Part shown: positions 25,411 through 34,886 of the stretch, piece after piece
Layout: each line of letters starts with the position of its first letter
Position numbering within the stretch: position 1 is the first letter of the stretch
The notes under the pieces: generated by a model
Seen by the model: the letters and a program-made list of their open reading frames with translations, nothing else
What the model was told of the DNA's origin: nothing
The model's database searches: none
Position numbers and translations under genes: made by a program
Origin: Bacteroidales bacterium
GTDB lineage: Bacteria; Bacteroidota; Bacteroidia; Bacteroidales; F082
Direction: 5' to 3'
Assembly (NCBI GenBank): GCA_019454985.1
Contig: JACFNF010000005.1
Coordinates: forward strand, 62,001-126,000
DNA: 64,000 bases

Positions 25411-27626
25411 AAAAGCACATCTTTTTGTTCGGTTTCTTAATGAGTGTGTTTTGTCTCAATGCTCAGGAAAAGATGTATCTTCATCTGGCTGGAAAAACTA
25501 CACTTGGCGCACCCGTGACCAGTACTGACAGTGTTTATTTCAGCAATGATGGCACTACAGCCTTTTTTAAAATTCTGGGAACGGAATATTCTTTTCCGGT
25601 AAGCGAAATAGACAGCATCACTTTTGGACCTGATTCGCAGACAATTGGCGTTATCTTTGAGGAAGAAACAGTGCGCATAATCAATCCTTTGGCCTTTGAG
25701 GGCGTTGCAGTGAATGCAGTGGGGGCAAAAGTAACGGTGAATGCAACCACTTCGGTTCAGGATATTAATTTCAGACTGAGCGGCAGTACATCCGACGGGA
25801 TGTTTAAGACCTATACCACCAAGCGGTATAATCTGATTTTAGATGGAGTTTCGATCACTAACCCCGAAGGGCCGCCGCTCAATCTGCAATCCAAGAAAAA
25901 AACAACCATCTTTCTCGCCGATGGTACCACAAATACCTTAACCGATGGTTCGCAATATGCGCCTGCACCCAACGGTGAAGACCAGAAAGCAACCTTGTTC
26001 AGCGAGGCAAAACTGATTTTTAAAGGCTCCGGCAGTTTGATTGTCAATGGGCTTGGAAATGCACAACATGGCATCCGCAGCGATGACGAGATTGAAATTG
26101 AAGATGGTACAATCACTGTTTCCAGTGCGGTACTCGATGGAATTCACGGCAAGGACGGTTTTTTCATGAAAGGCGGTACAGTGCAGGTTACGGCCACCGG
26201 CGATGGCATTGATGCCGATGGTGGGATCATGGAGATTAGTGGTGGTAACATCAGTATGCAGTTGGCTTCTGCCGGAGTGAAAGGACTCTCAGCTGACAGT
26301 ACCATTATGATTTCGGGAGGAACCATCAATATCACCATGAACGGTAACCAGTCCAAAGGCATCAAAGGTGATCAGGACATTCTGCTCAGCGGTGGGCAAA
26401 TCACCATTCACACCACCGGCGATGCAGTGCTTGAGCCTTCAGGCTCGGGCTTTGATCCTTCGTATTGCACTGCCATCAAGGCAGAAGGAAGCGTAAACCT
26501 GAGTGGCGCCGAGCTTACCATCACCAGCAGCGGAAAAGCCGGCAAAGGAATCTCGGCCGATGCTGATATTGTGATGACAGGCGGCACGGTCAACATCACC
26601 AGCACAGGCATTGGCGCTGTTTACACCAATCCGTCGGGGCAAGCCGATGCCTATGTGGCCACTTGTCTTACGGCCGATAACGACATCAAGCTTCTGGGTG
26701 GTCAACTCACCACCTCTAGCTCGGGTAAAGCAGGAAAAGGCGTTTCGGCTGACCGTCATATTTTGATTGGAACGGCTGAAACATCGCCCACGATTCAAAT
26801 CACCACCTCCGGTGCACGCCTTTTGGTGAGCGGTAGCGGCTCAAATGCCAATTATGCCGAAGCCAAAGCAATGAAGGCAGATGTGGATGTCATCATCGAA
26901 AATGGAAATATCACCATCAGTTCGTCCGACGATGGCATAAAAGCCGAAAACTCCATCACCATTAATAATTGCGTACTTGACATCCTCAACTCGGTCGAGG
27001 GCGTTGAAGCACCTTTTATCACATTTAATGGCGGCAATATCCATATCAAATCGAGTGACGATTGCATCAACGCTACTTTTGGCTTTGGCGGCGAAGGCAA
27101 CGATGGTAGCTTAGCTACTTTTAACGATGGTTATATTGTGGTAAATACCACCGGAGGCGATGGTATTGACAGCAACGGAAATGTGTTGATTACCGGCGGT
27201 ACAATCATTGTTCACGGGCCCCCGTATTCACCCGAAGTGGGGTTGGATTATAACGGAACGTGCAATGTGAATGGAGGCTTTCTTGTCATTTCCGGAACAA
27301 ATAGTTTCATGACACAGGCTCCTTCAAATACATCGGCCCAATATAGTCTGAAAATCACGTTTTACCAGCAATTGTCGTCTTCCACACTCTTCCATATCCA
27401 GAATGCAGCCGGCGAGGATATGCTTACTTTTCAACCAAAACGGAATTATTATTCCATTGTCTTTTCATCGGATATGGTGGTGCCCGGAACGGGCTATGCC
27501 ATTTATACCGGCGGAAGCCATAGCGGAACGGTAACGGATGGCCTGTATTCCGGCGGAACCTATTCCGGCGGAACCCTGCGAAAGACCTTTAATGTTTCGG
27601 CAAAAGTGACTAATGTAAGTTTCTAA
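25407..27626 (+). CDS. Cthe_2159-like carbohydrate-binding beta-helix protein
   Basis: 739 residues with signal peptide MKKHIFLFGFLMSVFCLNAQ. Residues 22-75 repeat the short N-module of the gene before it. From about 90 to 650 it is a long series of beta-helix turns with recurring phrases: DGMFKTYTTKRYNLILDGVSI, LNLQSKKKTTIFLADGTTN, then many (I/V)SGGTINI, GIKGDQDI and GDGIDADGG units. This is the pattern of the Cthe_2159 family, members of which bind acidic polysaccharides and calcium. The last 90 residues carry Gly-Thr-Ser-rich repeats (YSGGTYSGGTL) and no T9SS tail that I recognise. It overlaps the upstream gene by ATGA. Confidence 0.85.
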   Translation: MKKHIFLFGFLMSVFCLNAQEKMYLHLAGKTTLGAPVTSTDSVYFSNDGTTAFFKILGTEYSFPVSEIDSITFGPDSQTIGVIFEEETVRIINPLAFEGVAVNAVGAKVTVNATTSVQDINFRLSGSTSDGMFKTYTTKRYNLILDGVSITNPEGPPLNLQSKKKTTIFLADGTTNTLTDGSQYAPAPNGEDQKATLFSEAKLIFKGSGSLIVNGLGNAQHGIRSDDEIEIEDGTITVSSAVLDGIHGKDGFFMKGGTVQVTATGDGIDADGGIMEISGGNISMQLASAGVKGLSADSTIMISGGTINITMNGNQSKGIKGDQDILLSGGQITIHTTGDAVLEPSGSGFDPSYCTAIKAEGSVNLSGAELTITSSGKAGKGISADADIVMTGGTVNITSTGIGAVYTNPSGQADAYVATCLTADNDIKLLGGQLTTSSSGKAGKGVSADRHILIGTAETSPTIQITTSGARLLVSGSGSNANYAEAKAMKADVDVIIENGNITISSSDDGIKAENSITINNCVLDILNSVEGVEAPFITFNGGNIHIKSSDDCINATFGFGGEGNDGSLATFNDGYIVVNTTGGDGIDSNGNVLITGGTIIVHGPPYSPEVGLDYNGTCNVNGGFLVISGTNSFMTQAPSNTSAQYSLKITFYQQLSSSTLFHIQNAAGEDMLTFQPKRNYYSIVFSSDMVVPGTGYAIYTGGSHSGTVTDGLYSGGTYSGGTLRKTFNVSAKVTNVSF

Positions 27627-27644
27627 TCTACTGTAAAGGCAATT

Positions 27645-27673
27645 AAAGGCTGCCCGGAAAGAGGCGGCCTTTT
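27645..27673 (+). terminator. Terminator of the surface-protein pair
   Basis: Stem AAAGGCTGCC / GGCGGCCTTT (one T-G pair) with an 8-base loop and short T run, 19 bases after the stop. Confidence 0.8.
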
Positions 27674-27689
27674 GTTACCTTTCTTCATC

Positions 27690-28682
27690 CTATTTGCCAA
27701 AAACCACTTTGTGGAGTTGATCGGCTATTTCGTCGGGGCTGAGGAGCTCCATGCAGTCGAAATGGCCTTTCGGGCAAGCCGGATATCCGATTTTGCTGCA
27801 CGGACGGCACGATAAACCTTTCTTTTCGACAATTGCCATACGTTCGGGACGAGTGGTCAAATAAGGATACATCCCAAATCCCGGCACGGTGTTGCCCCAA
27901 ACGGAAACGATTGGTTTGTGCAGTGCAGCCGCAATGTGCATCAGTCCGGTATCGTTGGTAATCACACCAAGGGCATGTTCAATGAGCCATGCCGACTGGC
28001 CCAGGCTTAGGCTGCCACAGCTGTTCCATGTGTTTGATCCTGTCAAAGACTGTATGGCATCTCCCCGTTCCATATCCTCTTTGCCTCCAAGAAGCACCAC
28101 CGGACGGTCTAAACGCTCGATCACACGCACCACTTGATGCGCCGGAAGAATTTTTGTGAAATGATTGCCACCAATCACAAAAGCGTAGTATCCCTGCCGA
28201 AAAGACTTGGGCAAATCACGGATTTTCATCCGGTCGCGTTCGGCAATAAAAAAATCGAGCCCAGCACCGTCGTTGATCACACCGAGTGGTCGGACAGCTT
28301 CAAAATAACGATCTACGATATGAATATCAGGTAGGAGGTTGATTTTGAACCGAACTAACAAATATTTTCTGAGGTTTAGCTTTGGAAATCCTTTGCTTTT
28401 CACCTTCAGAGCCAGACGAACTCTCCACGAACGCAGATTGTTGTGCAGATCGGCTATAAAATCATAACGCTCGGCTCTTAATTGCCTGATCATTGTCGGA
28501 AAGTGCGCGTCGAGTGTCTTCACCCGGCTGATATAAGGACATTCTTCGTAAATGCTTCTAAATTGCGGTTTTGTCAACACATGGATCTCAACGTCCGGAA
28601 TTTGTTTTTTCAGACAACGAATAACCGGGCTGGTGAGGACGATATCGCCGATAGAGCTGAAGCGGATGACAAGGACTTTCAA
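27690..28682 (-). CDS. Glycosyltransferase family 9 (heptosyltransferase-like)
   Basis: 330 residues, GT-B fold. The opening MKVLVIRFSSIGDIVLTSPVIRCLK is the family signature, and the C-terminal sugar-nucleotide half carries VITNDTGLMHIAAALHKPIVSVWG. GT9 enzymes add heptose or related sugars to the lipopolysaccharide core at the inner face of the inner membrane. The donor and acceptor in this organism cannot be told. Cysteines near the end (CRPCSKIGYPACPKGHFDC) are common in Bacteroidota members. The -7 box at 28703 supports the start. Confidence 0.92.
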   Translation of the reverse strand: MKVLVIRFSSIGDIVLTSPVIRCLKKQIPDVEIHVLTKPQFRSIYEECPYISRVKTLDAHFPTMIRQLRAERYDFIADLHNNLRSWRVRLALKVKSKGFPKLNLRKYLLVRFKINLLPDIHIVDRYFEAVRPLGVINDGAGLDFFIAERDRMKIRDLPKSFRQGYYAFVIGGNHFTKILPAHQVVRVIERLDRPVVLLGGKEDMERGDAIQSLTGSNTWNSCGSLSLGQSAWLIEHALGVITNDTGLMHIAAALHKPIVSVWGNTVPGFGMYPYLTTRPERMAIVEKKGLSCRPCSKIGYPACPKGHFDCMELLSPDEIADQLHKVVFGK

Positions 28683-28702
28683 AACGAATCACATTAACCT
28701 TG

Positions 28703-28710
28703 CAAAAGTA
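28703..28710 (-). promoter_or_regulatory. -7 box of the GT9 gene
   Basis: Minus-strand TACTTTTG, 20 bases before the ATG at 28682. Confidence 0.6.
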
Positions 28711-28757
28711 AGCGTTTCCGACAAAAGCCGACATGCTCCAAATCGTCAGGAAAGGTA

Positions 28758-28786
28758 TTGGTGAGAAACAAATATCCCTACCTTTG
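28758..28786 (+). promoter_or_regulatory. Promoter of tatD-ansA, nearly touching the start codon
   Basis: TTG (28758-28760), 18 bases, TACCTTTG (28779-28786). The likely ATG is at 28791, 4 bases further on, which points to a leaderless mRNA. Confidence 0.65.
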
Positions 28787-28790
28787 TGGC

Positions 28791-29567
28791 ATGCAATGGA
28801 TAGATACGCATACCCATCTTTACCTCGAACAATTTGACTACGATCGTGATGCCATGCTCGGCCGTGCCTTTGATGCCGGTATTGTCAAATTATTAATGCC
28901 CAATATTGATCGGGATAGTATTGATGCCATGCTCGCACTTTGCGACCGCTATCCGGACAAATGCCTGCCGATGATGGGTTTGCATCCCACATCCGTGAAG
29001 GAAGATGCAGAGCTACAGCTCAAAGCTGTTGAGGATCAATTGAGTCGTAGGAAATATTGCGCTATAGGTGAAATCGGGATTGACCTGTATTGGGATAAAA
29101 CATATTATGATGCACAACTCAAAGCGTTTCGCCTCCAGCTTGATTGGGCTAAAGAGTTGGATTTGCCTGTGGCCATCCACACCCGTGAGGCTTTCCCGCT
29201 CATCCTTCAGCTTGTTGAAGAGGCTCAGGATGGTCGCCTGAAGGGTGTTTTTCATTGTTTCAGCGGAAATGGGGAAGATGCCCGGCGAATCATGGATATG
29301 GGTTTTTTCATGGGTATCGGTGGCATCATCACCTATAAAAAATCCACACTCCCCGAATTGATTAAACAGGTTCCGACAGATTATCTTTTGCTCGAAACCG
29401 ATAGCCCGTTTTTGCCTCCAACACCCCATCGCGGTAAACGAAACGAAAGCAGTTTTCTTGTCGAAACAGCCCGTTGTCTAGCCGAAATCAAATCCATCAG
29501 CATGGAAGAGCTGGCACAAATAACCACCCGAAATGCAATGAATCTATTTAAGATCAAGGAGATATGA
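28791..29567 (+). CDS. tatD: TatD family metal-dependent hydrolase
   Basis: 258 residues from MQWIDTHTHLYL. TatD proteins are TIM-barrel metallo-enzymes with 3'-5' exonuclease activity on DNA/RNA. The metal ligands are visible: THTH (His8, His10), the Glu in AIGEIGID (near 92), the His in VAIHTRE (near 128), the His in FHCFSGN (near 155) and the Asp in LLETDSPFLPP (near 205). A frame extending to GTG at 28758 overlaps the promoter and is less likely. Its stop overlaps the asparaginase start (ATGA). Confidence 0.93.
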   Translation: MQWIDTHTHLYLEQFDYDRDAMLGRAFDAGIVKLLMPNIDRDSIDAMLALCDRYPDKCLPMMGLHPTSVKEDAELQLKAVEDQLSRRKYCAIGEIGIDLYWDKTYYDAQLKAFRLQLDWAKELDLPVAIHTREAFPLILQLVEEAQDGRLKGVFHCFSGNGEDARRIMDMGFFMGIGGIITYKKSTLPELIKQVPTDYLLLETDSPFLPPTPHRGKRNESSFLVETARCLAEIKSISMEELAQITTRNAMNLFKIKEI

Positions 29568-30598
29568 TTGAAGAGAAAACCACAATCCTTGTTATTTACA
29601 CTGGCGGTACTATTGGAATGACCAAAGACATAGATACTGGTGCTTTGGTTCCATTCGATTTTGGAAATATCTATGAGCAGATGCCCATACTAAGGTCTTT
29701 TGATTACAAGATTGATTTCCATTCGTTTGAAAATCTGATAGATTCATCAAATGTTAAGCCCGATTTTTGGATCGAGCTAGTTGGTGTTATCGAAAAGAAC
29801 TACGAACATTATGATGGCTTTGTGGTGCTGCATGGCTCCGACACAATGGCTTATACGGCTTCGGCTTTGAGCTTCATGCTCGAAAATCTGAACAAGCCTG
29901 TTATTTTTACCGGCTCGCAACTGCCTATGGGGGTTATCCGCACTGATGGGCGTGAAAATTTCCTCACAGCCATCGAAATTGCAGCAGCCAAAGAAGACGG
30001 GTTGGCCGTGGTACCCGAGGTGGCCATCTATTTCGAAAATCAATTAATGCGTGGCAATCGCACAACTAAATTCAACGCTGAGCGCTTTAATGCCTTTGTT
30101 TCGGGCAATTACCCGCTTTTAGCCGAGGTAGGGGTGCACATCCGCTTCAAGAAACATAATATGCTGAAGCCGAATTTCAAAAAACTCAAAGTGCACACCC
30201 GGCTCGATTTTAATGTAACCATTTTGAAGCTTTTCCCAGGCATCTCGGAAAATGTGGTCAGGAATACTCTGGCTATTCCGGGTCTTAAGGCGCTTATCCT
30301 CGAAACTTTTGGCTCGGGCAATGCCCCCACTGATGAATGGTTTATCGGCTGCTTAGCCGAAGCTATTCAGGGAGGATTGATCATTTATAATGTGACTCAG
30401 TGTAAATCGGGCTCTGTTGAATTAGGGAAATATGCCACCAGCCTTGAGCTCGAACGTATCGGTGTGATCGGCGGATACGACATCACCACCGAGTCGGCTC
30501 TTTCCAAGTTGATGTATCTCATCGGCGAAGGCTTCCCCAAGGAACGCATTGTAGAATTGCTTAAACTGCCTATCCGGGGCGAAATCACCATCGAATAA
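29564..30598 (+). CDS. ansA: Type I (cytosolic) asparaginase
   Basis: 344 residues with no signal peptide. It converts asparagine to aspartate and ammonia. First catalytic Thr in YTGGTIGM (near residue 15), second site VLHGSDTMAYTASALSF (near 88), and the substrate-pocket segment FTGSQLPMGVIRTDGREN. Length and motifs match the cytosolic AnsA type rather than the periplasmic one. It is coupled to tatD by a 4-base overlap. Confidence 0.93.
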   Translation: MIEEKTTILVIYTGGTIGMTKDIDTGALVPFDFGNIYEQMPILRSFDYKIDFHSFENLIDSSNVKPDFWIELVGVIEKNYEHYDGFVVLHGSDTMAYTASALSFMLENLNKPVIFTGSQLPMGVIRTDGRENFLTAIEIAAAKEDGLAVVPEVAIYFENQLMRGNRTTKFNAERFNAFVSGNYPLLAEVGVHIRFKKHNMLKPNFKKLKVHTRLDFNVTILKLFPGISENVVRNTLAIPGLKALILETFGSGNAPTDEWFIGCLAEAIQGGLIIYNVTQCKSGSVELGKYATSLELERIGVIGGYDITTESALSKLMYLIGEGFPKERIVELLKLPIRGEITIE

Positions 30599-30643
30599 AA
30601 CCAAAGCCGGTATGTGTTTCCGGAATAAATCCTTTAATAAAGA

Positions 30644-33600
30644 ATGAGTATGAAACCTTTACGTTTAGTTTTTTTACTTCTCCTGCTGGTTGGCTTCCCG
30701 GCCATTTTGTCTGCCGACGGCCTTTATCTTATTCATGTACAAGGCTATGAGAACCAGAGAGCCCTCGCTGATAACCCCGCTTTCAAGATTCACCTTTACA
30801 AAGAAAACTGGGTCATTGCTTCTTCGTCGGTAGTTCCCAAAGCGCCACATCAGTTGTTGGATGCTCATGCTTGGACGGATCATAAAAATTATTTTGTTGT
30901 TTATCTGCCCGCGCAGGAGAGCAAACAATATAGCCAGAGCCGGCCATTTGCCAACATTCTCTTTCAGAATCATGATTTTATCATCGTTTTGGCACAAGAA
31001 GATGAACTGACACTTGACTTTCCTTATAAAAACGATGGTGTGCTCAGAATTAGCCCAACCGAAGCACGCTTAGCCGAAAGAGGAAAAACCCGTTTACCAC
31101 AATCCATCACACCCGATCCTTTTGTTCAGGGCTTGATTGATCAGGTTACGGCTGCCAACATCACCGCTTCGGTACAACACCTGCAGGATTATGGCACCCG
31201 CAATGCTTATCATCCCAAAAGCGTTGAAGCCCAAAATTGGCTGAAAGACCAGTTTGAGGCGATGGGATTGAGTGTTGAACTTCAAGACTTCCCAATGCCT
31301 TCGGGCAATGCCAGCGACAATGTGATTGCTACCCTCACCGGGGCCAAATATCCTGATGAATACGTTGTTGTAGGCTCCCATTTCGATTCATACACCATGA
31401 GCGGCAGCGCGGCTCCCGGCGCCGATGACAATGCTTCGGGCACGGCCGGAGTGTTAGAAATTGCCCGCATTTTGAGTCAGCACACCTTCGACCGTAGTAT
31501 TGTGTTTTGCTCATTCTCCGGCGAGGAATACGGCCTCTACGGAAGCGACGCCTATGCCACCAGAGCCGCTCAGCAGGGGATGGATATCCACGGATATTTT
31601 AATCTAGATATGACCGGATACCTCAAGCCAGGGAATACAACCATTAAATCAACCCTGATTTTTCCGCCAAGTGCTCAGGAGCTGGGTAATTTTTATTTGG
31701 ATGTTGTGGCAGCATATCTGCCCGACTTTATGGTTCAACCCGGATCTTTTTCAGGAGGAGATAGCGATCATACTTCGTTCAACAACAACGGATTCATGGG
31801 AATTTTTCCTTTTGAGCCGGTCCCCGATTACAGCCCTTATATCCATACCGCCAACGATGTCGTAGGAACAAGTTACAACAGCGAGAGTCAGGCTGCCGTT
31901 TTTACGAAAGCCTCTTTGGCTGCGGTTGTCACCATGGCCAATCGGTTGAATCCTCCGCGAGGTTTAGTGGCTATGCCTGGCGATGGAGTGGTTGATCTGA
32001 ATTGGGCGCCTTTGCCCGATGCTGCTTCATTCAAGGTGTATCGAAACGGGCAAATGATTCAGGCTGTTACGTCAAACAATTACAGTGATACCGATGTAAC
32101 GAATGGAAACTCCTATACCTATTATGTTACTGCTATTTATTCCGCCACCAATGAAGAGTCTGAGCCTTCGAATAGTGTTACCGTGATCCCTATGCCGCCA
32201 TTGAGCCTGCCATTTTTTAATGATTTTGAAAGTGGAGCGCCTTATTGGGAATTTACTGGTGCTTGGGGGTTGTCCACTACACAGGCATACTCACCAACAC
32301 ATTCCATCAGCGACAGTCCCATTGGGCAATATCAGAACAATGTAACGAGTTATGCCTATTTACGACCATTTGCCCTGAATTTAGGTTACAGCTCGGCTGA
32401 AGTTTCGTTCTGGACACGCTATGATATTGAAAACAATTACGATTATGCCTATTTTGAAATCTCGACCGATGGCTCAAATTGGACGACGTTAGGCCAATTT
32501 ACGGGAACACAAAGTAGCTGGCAGAAGAAAACTTATAGTCTGAACAATTATCTCGATAAACCCTTCGTGAAACTCCGATTCCGGTTCACCAGCGATTTTA
32601 TGGTCACAAAAGACGGGATCTATATTGATGATTTTGTGGTCAATACTACCGGAAATGTTTACACCCAGAATAACTCGCTTCAGGCCGGATGGAATACCCT
32701 TTCGAGTTATGTAATTCCGGCCGATCCCTCATTGACAGCTGTTTTTGCACCCTTAGGAAACAAGCTTGAAGCGGTGCAAACCCTCAATGGAGTCTATATT
32801 CCTGCCCAAAGCCTCAATACCATCGGGAGCTGGACTTCTTCCACCGGTTACAAAGTGAAACTCAACCAGTCAGCAAATTTGGCGATTTCGGGTCAGAACC
32901 TTGCTGATAACACAGTGCAATTGCAGGCCGGATGGAATCTCTTGCCCGTTTTGAGCGCTGTTGGAGCCGATGTTGAAGCTTTGTTTGCCGGTCAGCTCAA
33001 CCGATTAGTCATGCTCAAAGAAATGGGAACAAATCAGGTTTACTGGCCTGGTTTCCAGGCGACCGAACTTCATAGCCTTCTTCCGTCAAGGGCTTATCTA
33101 GTTAAATTGTCGGAGCCGGTAGCTGTCGTTTTCCCGACCGGCTCGAAATCGGATTTTCCCATGAAAGAACGATCAATTACAGAAACCATGATCACCCCAA
33201 ACACCCATATCGTTGGACTTAGTTCACAGGCCCTTACGATAGCAAATTCGGGCGATTTTATCATGGCTTTTAATCAGCAGAACCTGCTTACCGGACAGTT
33301 TGAGGTTCAACCCGGACTCAAAGGAATCATTGCCATTGCGGGTAATGATAGTCTGAGCTCAGCCATCACAGGCATGCAGCAAGGTGAAGCCATCCGCTGG
33401 AAACTTTTCAATCCCGTGATCGGGAATTATACCGACCTCACTGCAACCTACGACAACCAGATGCCCGAGCAGGGTTTCTACCAGCATGAAGGAATCAGCT
33501 TAGTAACTGCCTTTACCGCCGATGCTGTTGGCTTGCAAAAACATGAATGGACAATTTCCATTTATCCTAACCCAGTTGGCGATATCTTGCATCTTGTGTC

Positions 33601-33775
33601 TGCTTCGAGCGAAATTGACCGGATAAAAATCACTGACATACGTGGCGTTGTGTTGAAAACATTCCGCCTGAGCGAAACGGGAAGTTACGATGTATCCGAT
33701 TTGGCTTCTGGCACCTATATTTTACAACTTGAAGGTTCCAACGCAGCAACCAATAGATTGTTTATCAAAAAATAA
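30644..33775 (+). CDS. Secreted M28 family metallopeptidase with T9SS sorting tail
   Basis: 1043 residues. After the signal peptide comes a pro-region to about residue 150. The M28 aminopeptidase-type domain follows, with the five zinc ligands visible: His in GSHFDS (246), Asp in GADDNASG, the GEE pair in FSGEEYGLYGS, Asp in FNLDMTGY and His in GDSDHTSF. Residues about 440-520 look like a fibronectin type III module (GDGVVDLNWAPLPDAASFKVYRNG). A jelly-roll-like domain follows (FWTRYDIENNYDYAYFEIS), then repeated AGWN segments (LQAGWNTL, LQAGWNLLP). The last 75 residues are a T9SS type A tail (IYPNPVGDILHL). It is exported to or beyond the cell surface, likely for peptide scavenging. Confidence 0.93.
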   Translation: MSMKPLRLVFLLLLLVGFPAILSADGLYLIHVQGYENQRALADNPAFKIHLYKENWVIASSSVVPKAPHQLLDAHAWTDHKNYFVVYLPAQESKQYSQSRPFANILFQNHDFIIVLAQEDELTLDFPYKNDGVLRISPTEARLAERGKTRLPQSITPDPFVQGLIDQVTAANITASVQHLQDYGTRNAYHPKSVEAQNWLKDQFEAMGLSVELQDFPMPSGNASDNVIATLTGAKYPDEYVVVGSHFDSYTMSGSAAPGADDNASGTAGVLEIARILSQHTFDRSIVFCSFSGEEYGLYGSDAYATRAAQQGMDIHGYFNLDMTGYLKPGNTTIKSTLIFPPSAQELGNFYLDVVAAYLPDFMVQPGSFSGGDSDHTSFNNNGFMGIFPFEPVPDYSPYIHTANDVVGTSYNSESQAAVFTKASLAAVVTMANRLNPPRGLVAMPGDGVVDLNWAPLPDAASFKVYRNGQMIQAVTSNNYSDTDVTNGNSYTYYVTAIYSATNEESEPSNSVTVIPMPPLSLPFFNDFESGAPYWEFTGAWGLSTTQAYSPTHSISDSPIGQYQNNVTSYAYLRPFALNLGYSSAEVSFWTRYDIENNYDYAYFEISTDGSNWTTLGQFTGTQSSWQKKTYSLNNYLDKPFVKLRFRFTSDFMVTKDGIYIDDFVVNTTGNVYTQNNSLQAGWNTLSSYVIPADPSLTAVFAPLGNKLEAVQTLNGVYIPAQSLNTIGSWTSSTGYKVKLNQSANLAISGQNLADNTVQLQAGWNLLPVLSAVGADVEALFAGQLNRLVMLKEMGTNQVYWPGFQATELHSLLPSRAYLVKLSEPVAVVFPTGSKSDFPMKERSITETMITPNTHIVGLSSQALTIANSGDFIMAFNQQNLLTGQFEVQPGLKGIIAIAGNDSLSSAITGMQQGEAIRWKLFNPVIGNYTDLTATYDNQMPEQGFYQHEGISLVTAFTADAVGLQKHEWTISIYPNPVGDILHLVSASSEIDRIKITDIRGVVLKTFRLSETGSYDVSDLASGTYILQLEGSNAATNRLFIKK

Positions 33776-33883
33776 GTTCTAAAAATTTTTGAAAGTAGTT
33801 GATATATTGGCAATTATAAATTTAGATCGAGTTTAAACAAGGCTAAATGCTGAAAAAGCATGAGCAAGGAGAAAAAAAAGCCG

Positions 33884-33891
33884 TACTTTTG
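33884..33891 (+). promoter_or_regulatory. -7 box of tRNA-Ser
   Basis: TACTTTTG, 37 bases before the tRNA. No clear -33 element. Confidence 0.5.
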
Positions 33892-33928
33892 GCCATCTTT
33901 TATTTAGGTTAGACCAAAGATATTGCCT

Positions 33929-34016
33929 GGAGAGATGGCCGAGTGGTTGAAGGCGCACGCCTGGAAAGTGTGTATACCTCAAAAGGGTATCGTGGGTTCG
34001 AATCCCACTCTCTCCG
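33929..34016 (+). tRNA. tRNA-Ser (anticodon GGA)
   Basis: 88 bases starting GGAGAGATGGCCGAG, with the long variable arm of a class II tRNA. The acceptor GGAGAGA pairs perfectly with TCTCTCC, and the anticodon stem CACGC/GTGTG holds CTGGAAA (GGA). No CCA encoded. Confidence 0.95.
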
Positions 34017-34128
34017 CGAAAACTTTTCAGAATGACTGGATTTATCCAAAAACTATTTACATTTGCTACTTCATTTTAAATTAATAAACATTCAAACGGA
34101 ATTAATGTAGTAATCAACACTCTTAACT

Positions 34129-34881
34129 ATGAAAAAATTAATTGCCCTTTTGTTTTTTGTCGGTATTATGGCTTTTGGTGCCGGTTATGTAGCTTATGCA
34201 CAGGAATCAACACCTGCTCAAACCGAAACTGTTGACACAGCAGCTCCAAAGACCTTCCATGAAAGCATGAAAGAAAGGTTTATCGAAGGGGGTCCGGTGT
34301 GGATGGCACCTATTCTTTTGACCTTGATTTTTGGTTTGGCCATTGCTATGGAGCGTATTATTTACCTTACTCTTAGCGGAACCAATACAGTAAAACTGCT
34401 CAACGGTGTTGAAAAAGCATTGAGCAATGGTGGTGTTGAAGAAGCTAAAAATCTTTGCCGCAACACCCGTGGACCCGTTGCCAGTATTTTCTATCAGGGT
34501 CTGCTCAGATATGATTCGGGAATCGAAGAAGTTGAAAAAGCAGTTGTTTCTTATGGCTCTGTCATCACAGGCCGCATGGAATCGGGAATTAGCTGGATTT
34601 CGCTCTTTATCGCTCTGGCCCCCATGCTCGGGTTCTTGGGAACGGTAGTAGGGATGATTCAGGCTTTTGATGATATTGCAGCAGCCGGCGACATCTCTCC
34701 CCAAATTGTGGCTAACGGGATTAAAATCGCCCTTTTGACTACCGTATTTGGTCTGATCGTAGCTATCATTCTCCAGATTCTGTACAACTACATTATCTCA
34801 AAAATTGACTCTTTGATCAACAGCATGGAAGACAGCACCATCACTTTCATGGACATTATGTACAAATACACTAAAAAATAA
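34129..34881 (+). CDS. exbB: ExbB/MotA/TolQ family proton channel
   Basis: 250 residues. Unlike short ExbB proteins it has an extra N-terminal hydrophobic segment ending in AYAQES. The conserved channel core has three membrane segments: GGPVWMAPILLTLIFGLAIAMERI (near residue 50), the pair ISLFIALAPMLGFLGTVVGMIQAFDDIA (near 155) and NGIKIALLTTVFGLIVAIILQ (near 205). The protein uses the proton gradient to energise TonB-type outer-membrane transport or related tasks. It heads a four-gene operon: 5 bases to the next gene, then two ExbD genes. Confidence 0.93.
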   Translation: MKKLIALLFFVGIMAFGAGYVAYAQESTPAQTETVDTAAPKTFHESMKERFIEGGPVWMAPILLTLIFGLAIAMERIIYLTLSGTNTVKLLNGVEKALSNGGVEEAKNLCRNTRGPVASIFYQGLLRYDSGIEEVEKAVVSYGSVITGRMESGISWISLFIALAPMLGFLGTVVGMIQAFDDIAAAGDISPQIVANGIKIALLTTVFGLIVAIILQILYNYIISKIDSLINSMEDSTITFMDIMYKYTKK

Positions 34882-34886
34882 ACACC

